Shown one piece after another: positions 6,813-11,036 of a DNA stretch of 11,036 nt. Position 1 is the first letter of the stretch. Every line of letters starts with the position of its first letter. The stretch covers positions 1-11,036 of the forward strand of contig QGUH01000039.1 in NCBI GenBank assembly GCA_003242355.1, given 5' to 3'. Both the position numbers and the translations under genes were made by a program. The notes beneath the pieces are model-generated. The model had not been told where the DNA came from. It ran no database searches and saw only the letters and a list, made by a program, of their open reading frames with translations. This DNA is from Pseudomonadota bacterium. GTDB taxonomy: Bacteria > Myxococcota_A > Polyangia > Polyangiales > Polyangiaceae.

Positions 6813-7445
6813 CTACGGGCCGCCGTAGAGGACCCCGCGGGCTCCGACGAAGACGGCGCCGGCTTCTACGGACTGCGAGTAGCCGTAGGTGCCCGTGAGC
6901 GTCGGGCCGAAGGCGAGGGGACCCCAACGCACCGCTTCGAACGAGAAGCCGCCGCTGATGAGGGAGAGCGCCCCCGCGTCCGCGTCCTCCGGCCCGCCCT
7001 GGATGACGAGGCCGCCCGCGCCGAAGTCGGTGAAGAACGAGAGGTCGCGGAACGGGCCGCCGAGCGACCAGAGGGGAAACGCTTCGATGTGCAGAATGAA
7101 GGCGCCGCCCCCGGCCTCGATGTCGTTCGAGCCGTAGCCCATGCTGTGCAGGCCGAGGCCCACGACGAACCAGTCGCGGAGCGCTCCCCCGAGCCAGACG
7201 GTGACGTGGCCGCCGGACGCCAGACCGGTGTCGGAGCGGAACGCAGGCTGCCCGATCTTCTCGATATCGTTCGGGTATCCCGTGGCGACCCCGATGCCGC
7301 TGCCCAACGTCACCCCGAAGGCGATCCCCGACCGGCGCTCCGCCTGGATGTCGTAGCCGCCATCCCACTGGTCTTCTGCGGCGGCCAGCGGCAACGAAAC
7401 GAGGAGCGTGGCCGCGGCGCTGAGTCCGGAAACGCTTCGGCGCAT
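6813..7445 (-). CDS. Secreted hypothetical protein, possible outer-membrane beta-barrel
   Basis: A 210-residue protein of no family I can name. It has a clear signal peptide: basic MRR, a hydrophobic core, and a signal peptidase I site after LAAA (20-23). The mature part is rich in Gly and aromatic residues with alternating hydrophobic/polar stretches, for example VTVWLGGALRDWFVVGLGLH (81-100) and the C-terminal strands around 178-208, as in small outer-membrane barrels. It ends in GGP rather than a terminal Phe, so classical barrel-assembly recognition is not obvious. The frame is open upstream of 7445, but the signal peptide fixes the start there. GGAG lies 11 bases upstream, a rather long spacing. 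It is divergent from the YkuD-fold lipoprotein gene, with 85 bp between starts. Confidence 0.72.
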   Translation of the reverse strand: MRRSVSGLSAAATLLVSLPLAAAEDQWDGGYDIQAERRSGIAFGVTLGSGIGVATGYPNDIEKIGQPAFRSDTGLASGGHVTVWLGGALRDWFVVGLGLHSMGYGSNDIEAGGGAFILHIEAFPLWSLGGPFRDLSFFTDFGAGGLVIQGGPEDADAGALSLISGGFSFEAVRWGPLAFGPTLTGTYGYSQSVEAGAVFVGARGVLYGGP

Positions 7446-7513
7446 GGGGCATTTGTCTCCGACGCGGGGATGTGGGTCAAGCGCTCCAAAACTTGGCCCG
7501 GCGAGAGCTCCTT

Positions 7514-7528
7514 TGGCACTTGTCTCGC
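7514..7528 (+). promoter_or_regulatory. Sigma-54-like promoter element upstream of the YkuD-fold gene
   Basis: TGGCAC at 7514-7519 matches the -24 element, and TCGC at 7525-7528 approximates the -12 element TTGC. The invariant GG and GC dinucleotides are separated by exactly 10 bases, as sigma-54 promoters require. The predicted transcription start (about 7540) falls just inside the assigned coding region. This promoter would therefore require translation from the in-frame GTG at 7549, or else the match is chance. Confidence 0.25.
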
Positions 7529-7530
7529 GA

Positions 7531-8835
7531 ATGGCACGGCTCGGCTCGGTGCGGCGCCTGGGCTTCGGAGCGCTCTTCTGCCTCCTGTCGTGCAGCACCA
7601 ACGGAGGCGAGCCCCCGCTCGGCAAGCTCGCCGACGACGCCGAGCTCCTGAGCTTCGAGCCTCCGCCCGAAGACGGCCCCAAGCTCGGCGCGATCGCGAA
7701 CGTGACGCCCGTGCTCGAGCGGCCGACCCGAACGGCGCGTGAGATTGGCTACCTGCACGCCGGGGCGCGGGTCACGCGCAGCGCCGAGCCGATCACGAAG
7801 AGCAAGGACTGCCCGGACGGGTACTACGCCGTGTATCCGCGGGGCGTCGTGTGCCTCAACCAGGGCGCGACGCTCGACCTCCGGCATCCGACGCTCGCGG
7901 CGATGGCGATCCAACCGTCGCTCGACGAGCCGCTACCCTACGCCTACGCGCGCGCGACGGCCGATACGCCGCTCTTCGAACGGGATCCGGCGCAGAGCGA
8001 TGCCGTGCGTGCGCTCGGCAGGCTCGAGAAGGGAGCCGGGATGGCCGTGGTGGGCTCGTGGACGGCGCGCGTGCCCGATGGAGGCCCGGAGCGGCTCGCG
8101 CTGCTGCCGAACGGTCGCTTCGTGCGGGCGGCGGATCTCGGCGCGGCACGGCTGCCCGAGCTCTCCGGGGAAGCAGCCGACGGCGATCGGCTGGCGGTGG
8201 CGTTCGTCGTCAAACGCGGTGTGGCCACGTTCCGCCTCGGCGACGAGCCCGAGCGCGTGAGCCTGCTCGATTACCACGCGAAGCTTCCGCTGAGTGGCCG
8301 TTCGCGCGAAGCGGCGGGCGCGACGTTCCTCGAGACGACGAACGCGCTTTGGGGGCGAAAAAAAGACGTCACGTCCGTCGTCGCTCGGAAGGATTTTCCC
8401 GAGGGCGCGCGGAAGGGACGGGGCTGGATCGACGTGAGCGTCGGCAGCGGGACGCTCGTGCTCTACGACGGAACGCGTCCGGTGTTCGCGACGCTCGTCG
8501 CCACGGCACGGCCCGACGGCAAAGCGGAAAACGGGCGCTTCGGAACGTTCGAGGTCCTGGCGAAACACGTGACGCACCTGCGCGCCGATCCCGAGCGTGC
8601 CGGTGAGCGCTTCCCCGTGCTCGATCTGCCGTGGGTGCTCGAGCTGTCGTCCGGGCAGCTCGTGTACGGTGCCTACTTCCACGATCGCTTCGGCGTTGGG
8701 CAGGCGAGCCGCGATTTCGCGCTCTCGCCCGCGGATGCCCGCCGCGTTTTCGAGTTCGCGCGGCCCGAGCTTCCTTCCGGATGGCACGCCGTGCGCGCCG
8801 ACGGCGAGCGCACGCTCGTCGTCGTTCGCGACTAA
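7531..8835 (+). CDS. YkuD (L,D-transpeptidase)-fold lipoprotein lacking catalytic residues
   Basis: A 434-residue putative lipoprotein: a basic N-terminus and hydrophobic stretch end in LLSC (Cys21). Residues about 50-220 resemble the poorly conserved, SH3-like N-terminal regions of large L,D-transpeptidases. The C-terminal third carries the YkuD fold: WIDVSVGSGTLVLYDG (299-314), RFGTFEVLAKHVT (336-348), YGAYFHDRFG (379-388) and SPADARRVFEF (399-409). Active members read HG at the first of these conserved points and SHGCxN before the PADA helix. Here Tyr379 replaces the first His, and residues 392-398 (ASRDFAL) replace SHGCxNL without any length change. Both the nucleophilic Cys and its His are therefore missing. 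It is probably a non-catalytic peptidoglycan-binding or regulatory protein in the periplasm. The start is ATG 7531; GTG 7549 would give a compact signal peptide. No good ribosome binding site is visible. Confidence 0.82.
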   Translation: MARLGSVRRLGFGALFCLLSCSTNGGEPPLGKLADDAELLSFEPPPEDGPKLGAIANVTPVLERPTRTAREIGYLHAGARVTRSAEPITKSKDCPDGYYAVYPRGVVCLNQGATLDLRHPTLAAMAIQPSLDEPLPYAYARATADTPLFERDPAQSDAVRALGRLEKGAGMAVVGSWTARVPDGGPERLALLPNGRFVRAADLGAARLPELSGEAADGDRLAVAFVVKRGVATFRLGDEPERVSLLDYHAKLPLSGRSREAAGATFLETTNALWGRKKDVTSVVARKDFPEGARKGRGWIDVSVGSGTLVLYDGTRPVFATLVATARPDGKAENGRFGTFEVLAKHVTHLRADPERAGERFPVLDLPWVLELSSGQLVYGAYFHDRFGVGQASRDFALSPADARRVFEFARPELPSGWHAVRADGERTLVVVRD

Positions 8836-8857
8836 GAGCTACGAACGTTGGGAACGC

Positions 8858-8883
8858 CCCGAAGACGCGGAAACGGCGTCGGG
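8858..8883. terminator. Stem-loop between convergent genes
   Basis: GACGC (8864-8868) pairs with GCGTC (8876-8880) over a 7-base loop containing GGAAACG. The stem can be extended by CCC (8858-8860) with GGG (8881-8883) past a 3-base bulge. It lies 22 bases after the stop of the gene ending at 8835. No T-run follows. A separate 12-bp palindrome CGGGCCGGCCCG at 8972-8983 sits on the metF side of the same 186-bp spacer. Confidence 0.3.
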
Positions 8884-9021
8884 CAGCGCGCGCGCGGGGG
8901 CGGCGAAGCGACGACACGCGTAATCGGTGCGAATGGCTCGGCGTTCGTGATCGTCCGTGACTCACAGGGCGCGGGCCGGCCCGAAGAAGCGCGATTCGTC
9001 CGAAAGCCGGTCGATGCCGTT

Positions 9022-9879
9022 CTATCGAAGGCGATCGAGAATATCGACGGTCGCGCGCGAACGGTTCAGCGTGTAGAAGTGAATGCCGGGAGCGCCGCCC
9101 TGGAGCAGCTCGCGGCACTGCCACGTCGCGTGCTCGACGCCGATGCGCTGTACGGCTTCCGTGTCTTCGGCGTGCGCTTCGAGCTTCTCGAGCAGGCGCG
9201 GCGGGATCGTGGCGCCGCACATCGCGGTGAAGCGCTTGACCTGGGACACGTTCGTGATCGGCATCACCCCGGGAATGATGGGCACCGTGATCCCGATGGC
9301 CCGCGCGCGCTCGACGAATCGGAAGTAGTCGCGCGGCTCGAAGAAGAGCTGAGTGATCAAGAAGTCGGCGCCGGCGCGCACCTTCTCGAGCGTGTGCTCG
9401 AGATCTTCTTCGAAGCTCGGCGCCTCCGGGTGCTTCTCCGGGTAGCAGGCCCCGGCGATGCAGAAGTCGTACTTTTCGCGGATGAAGGTGATGAGCTCGG
9501 AGGCATGCGAGAAGCCGCCTTCGGGCTTCACGAACGTCGTCTGCCCGCGCGGCGGATCGCCGCGCAGCGCAATGACGTTTTCGATGCCGCCCCGCGTGAG
9601 CTCGTCCAACACTCCGGCGATGTCCTCGCGCCGCGCGCCGACGCAGGTGAGGTGGGCCATGGTTTCGAGCCCGGCTTCGCGCTTGATGCGCTGCACGAGC
9701 TCCACGGTGAGCCGCCGCGTGCTGCCCCCGGCGCCGTACGTCACCGACACGAAGGTCGGGTCGTAGGCGCGGAGCCGAGCGACCGTCTCGAACAGGGTCT
9801 CCATGCCCTCGGGGCCCTTGGGCGGGAAAAACTCGAACGAGAAGGCAGGAGTACTGCCGAGTTTGTCGATGATCTTCAT
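9022..9879 (-). CDS. metF: Methylenetetrahydrofolate reductase MetF
   Basis: A 285-residue cytoplasmic flavoprotein that reduces 5,10-methylene-THF to 5-methyl-THF, the methyl donor for methionine synthesis. Motifs follow the family in order: FSFEFFPPK (13-21) with the catalytic Glu16, VSVTYGAGGS (44-53) of the FAD site, AHLTC (75-79), NVIALRGDPP (101-110) with Asp108, GACYPEKHPE (143-152), ADFLITQLFF (171-180) with the substrate-binding Gln177, IIPGVMPI (201-208), and GIHFYTLN (265-272). The length is close to E. coli MetF (296). The frame stays open upstream, antisense to mpl, but homology begins at ATG 9879, which lacks a visible Shine-Dalgarno site. Expression probably starts from the TATAGT-like -10 in the 32-bp space shared with mpl. 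I see no SAM or cobalamin riboswitch; the spacing leaves no room for one. Confidence 0.96.
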   Translation of the reverse strand: MKIIDKLGSTPAFSFEFFPPKGPEGMETLFETVARLRAYDPTFVSVTYGAGGSTRRLTVELVQRIKREAGLETMAHLTCVGARREDIAGVLDELTRGGIENVIALRGDPPRGQTTFVKPEGGFSHASELITFIREKYDFCIAGACYPEKHPEAPSFEEDLEHTLEKVRAGADFLITQLFFEPRDYFRFVERARAIGITVPIIPGVMPITNVSQVKRFTAMCGATIPPRLLEKLEAHAEDTEAVQRIGVEHATWQCRELLQGGAPGIHFYTLNRSRATVDILDRLR

Positions 9880-9896
9880 GCGGGGCTGGGCCTGCG

Positions 9897-9905
9897 TACT
9901 ATATT
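9897..9905. promoter_or_regulatory. Shared A/T patch with -10-like elements for metF and mpl
   Basis: The 32-bp divergent space is G+C-rich except for TACTATATT at 9897-9905. On the minus strand this reads TATAGT (9903-9898), five of six matches to TATAAT, 18 bases before the metF ATG. On the plus strand TATATT (9900-9905) ends six bases before the mpl ATG, so transcription would begin at or beside the start codon. I see no convincing -35 hexamer on either side. Confidence 0.4.
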
Positions 9906-9911
9906 CCGGCG

Positions 9912-11036
9912 ATGCACATCCACATAGTCGCTGTTTCCGGAACGGGAATGGCGCCGCTCGCGGGGCTGCTCCGCGAGCTCGGGCACGAGGTCTCCGGCAG
10001 CGACATCGCGTTCGACCCGCCGATGGGTCCGGCCCTGGTCGAGTGGGGAGTGCGCTGTGTCCAAGGCTTCTCGGCCGAGCATCTCGAGCCGGTGCCCGAC
10101 ATGGTGGTGATCGGCAACGTGTGCCGCCCCGACAACGTCGAGGCGCGCGCGGCCATCGATCGCGGTTTGCCGTACACGCACATCGCCGGGGCGCTCGCGC
10201 GCTTCGCGCTCGAGGGAACGTCGCCGCTCGTCGTGGCCGGCACGCACGGCAAAACGACGACCACGGCGCTCTCGGCGCTCTTGCTCGACCGAGCCGGCCT
10301 CTCGCCCGGCTACCTCGTGGGCGGTCGGCCCAAGGACTTGCCGCGCAGCTTCCGAAAGGCGGGCCCGCGGCGGCTCTCGATGCCGATGCCGGCACGGCGT
10401 CGCACGCCGTTCGTGATCGAGGGCGACGAGTACGACACGGCGTTCTTCGAGAAGACTCCGAAGTTCTGGCACTACCAGCCGGAGGTCGCGATCCTCACGT
10501 CGATCGAGCTCGATCACATCGATATCTATCCGAATCTCGACGCGTATCTCGCCGCCTTCTCCGGGTTCGTCGCGCGCATTCCCGAGCACGGCTTGCTCGT
10601 TGCGAACGCTGCCGACCCGCTCGTGCGCCGGGTCGCGGCCGAGGCGCGGGCGGAGGTCGCGTACTTCGCGCTCGAGGGGGAGGACACCGGGGGCATCGCG
10701 CCGCACTGGCTGGGCGCACCGGCGCGCATGGCTCCCGACGGAACGACGTTCGATCTGTTCGCCGGAGGCGTGGCGTGCGGGCGGCTCGCGACGACGCTCT
10801 CGGGGCGCCACAACGTCAAGAACGCGGTCGCGGCGCTCGCGGCCGTGGTGCAGGGATACGGGGTTCCGCTCGAAGAGGCTCGAGCGGCGCTCGCCACCTT
10901 CAGCGGCGTGGCGCGTCGCCAGGATTTGCTCGGTACGCCGCGCGGCATCCACGTCTACGACGATTTCGCGCATCATCCGACCGCCGTTCGGGAGACGCTG
11001 CTCGCGCTTCGCGCGCGTCATCCCGAAGGACGCCTC
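9912..11036 (+). CDS. mpl: UDP-N-acetylmuramate:L-alanyl-gamma-D-glutamyl-meso-DAP ligase Mpl (partial)
   Basis: The first 375 codons of a Mur-ligase-family enzyme, open to the window end with the C-terminal domain cut off. Mpl attaches recycled murein tripeptide to UDP-MurNAc, feeding it back to peptidoglycan synthesis. The N-terminal Rossmann-like domain has SGTGMAPLAGLL (9-20) and SGSD (28-31), the UDP-binding region. The ATP P-loop is AGTHGKTTT (109-117). FVIEGDEYDTAFF (167-179) is diagnostic of Mpl rather than MurC, as is the PPM in FDPPMGPAL (34-42). SGRHNVKN (297-304) and YDDFAHHPTA (349-358) complete the signature. Between GG at 137-138 and the EGDEYD motif there is a basic, Arg/Pro-rich stretch about 10 residues longer than in E. 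coli Mpl. There is no Shine-Dalgarno sequence before ATG 9912, consistent with a leaderless or near-leaderless message. The first 32 bp upstream are shared with divergent metF. Confidence 0.95.
   Translation, partial: MHIHIVAVSGTGMAPLAGLLRELGHEVSGSDIAFDPPMGPALVEWGVRCVQGFSAEHLEPVPDMVVIGNVCRPDNVEARAAIDRGLPYTHIAGALARFALEGTSPLVVAGTHGKTTTTALSALLLDRAGLSPGYLVGGRPKDLPRSFRKAGPRRLSMPMPARRRTPFVIEGDEYDTAFFEKTPKFWHYQPEVAILTSIELDHIDIYPNLDAYLAAFSGFVARIPEHGLLVANAADPLVRRVAAEARAEVAYFALEGEDTGGIAPHWLGAPARMAPDGTTFDLFAGGVACGRLATTLSGRHNVKNAVAALAAVVQGYGVPLEEARAALATFSGVARRQDLLGTPRGIHVYDDFAHHPTAVRETLLALRARHPEGRL

Noticed and set aside
7449..7530. Direct repeat TTGTCTC near both divergent starts (7453 and 7520)
   Set aside because: Only 7 bases are shared; the left copy is explained by the GGAGA ribosome-binding region on the opposite strand.
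9880..10395. N-terminal extension of MetF to 10395
   Set aside because: The added residues are antisense to mpl, Arg/Ala/Pro-rich and absent from the MetF family; homology begins at the ATG at 9879.

Overview
The window looks like chromosomal DNA from a high-GC, Gram-negative bacterium, most likely a myxobacterium (Myxococcota, perhaps Polyangia-like). This is inferred from strong G/C third-position bias in every convincing gene, several putative lipoproteins and outer-membrane proteins of no recognised family, a YkuD-type protein resembling ones I associate with myxobacteria, and a Gram-negative peptidoglycan-recycling ligase (Mpl). No database search was possible, so taxonomy and families rest on motifs read by eye.

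Layout. Positions 1-451 hold no gene I can support. Positions 452-624 are a 65-bp tandem repeat (2.7 copies), each full unit able to form alternative hairpins. The third copy is cut off where it runs into a short reading frame (to 777) that resembles the RuvA C-terminal helical domain, probably a gene remnant. An unknown membrane-anchored lipoprotein gene follows (974-1801, +). A 395-bp spacer with hairpins separates it from a convergent Hsp100/Clp AAA+ ATPase gene (2197-4479, -). Divergent from the latter is a tight three-gene run on the + strand: prepilin peptidase (pilD), a small WxxGxW-repeat lipoprotein, and the release-factor methyltransferase prmC. Start and stop codons overlap at both junctions (TGATG, ATGA), implying translational coupling. 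prmC converges, with 3 bp between stops, on a secreted hypothetical protein gene (6813-7445, -). That gene is divergent from a YkuD-fold lipoprotein gene (7531-8835, +). Finally metF (9022-9879, -) and mpl (9912 to the window end, +) diverge across only 32 bp containing -10-like elements for both strands.

How the genes relate. Most of the identifiable products act in the cell envelope: pilin maturation, lipoproteins, a possible outer-membrane protein, a peptidoglycan-enzyme-like lipoprotein and murein tripeptide recycling. Three are housekeeping cytoplasmic functions: protein remodelling, release-factor methylation and folate/one-carbon metabolism. I see no secretion locus, phage, CRISPR array or complete mobile element.

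Most unusual points. (1) The Clp ATPase has a degenerate first ATPase domain (Walker A Lys-Thr replaced by Arg-His, Walker B Asp replaced by Arg, pore-loop Tyr replaced by Leu) beside a canonical second one, and lacks both the ClpB middle domain and a ClpP-docking IGL/IGF loop. (2) The YkuD-fold lipoprotein lacks the catalytic Cys and His residues of L,D-transpeptidases, so it is probably a pseudoenzyme. (3) The tandem repeat abuts a gene remnant.
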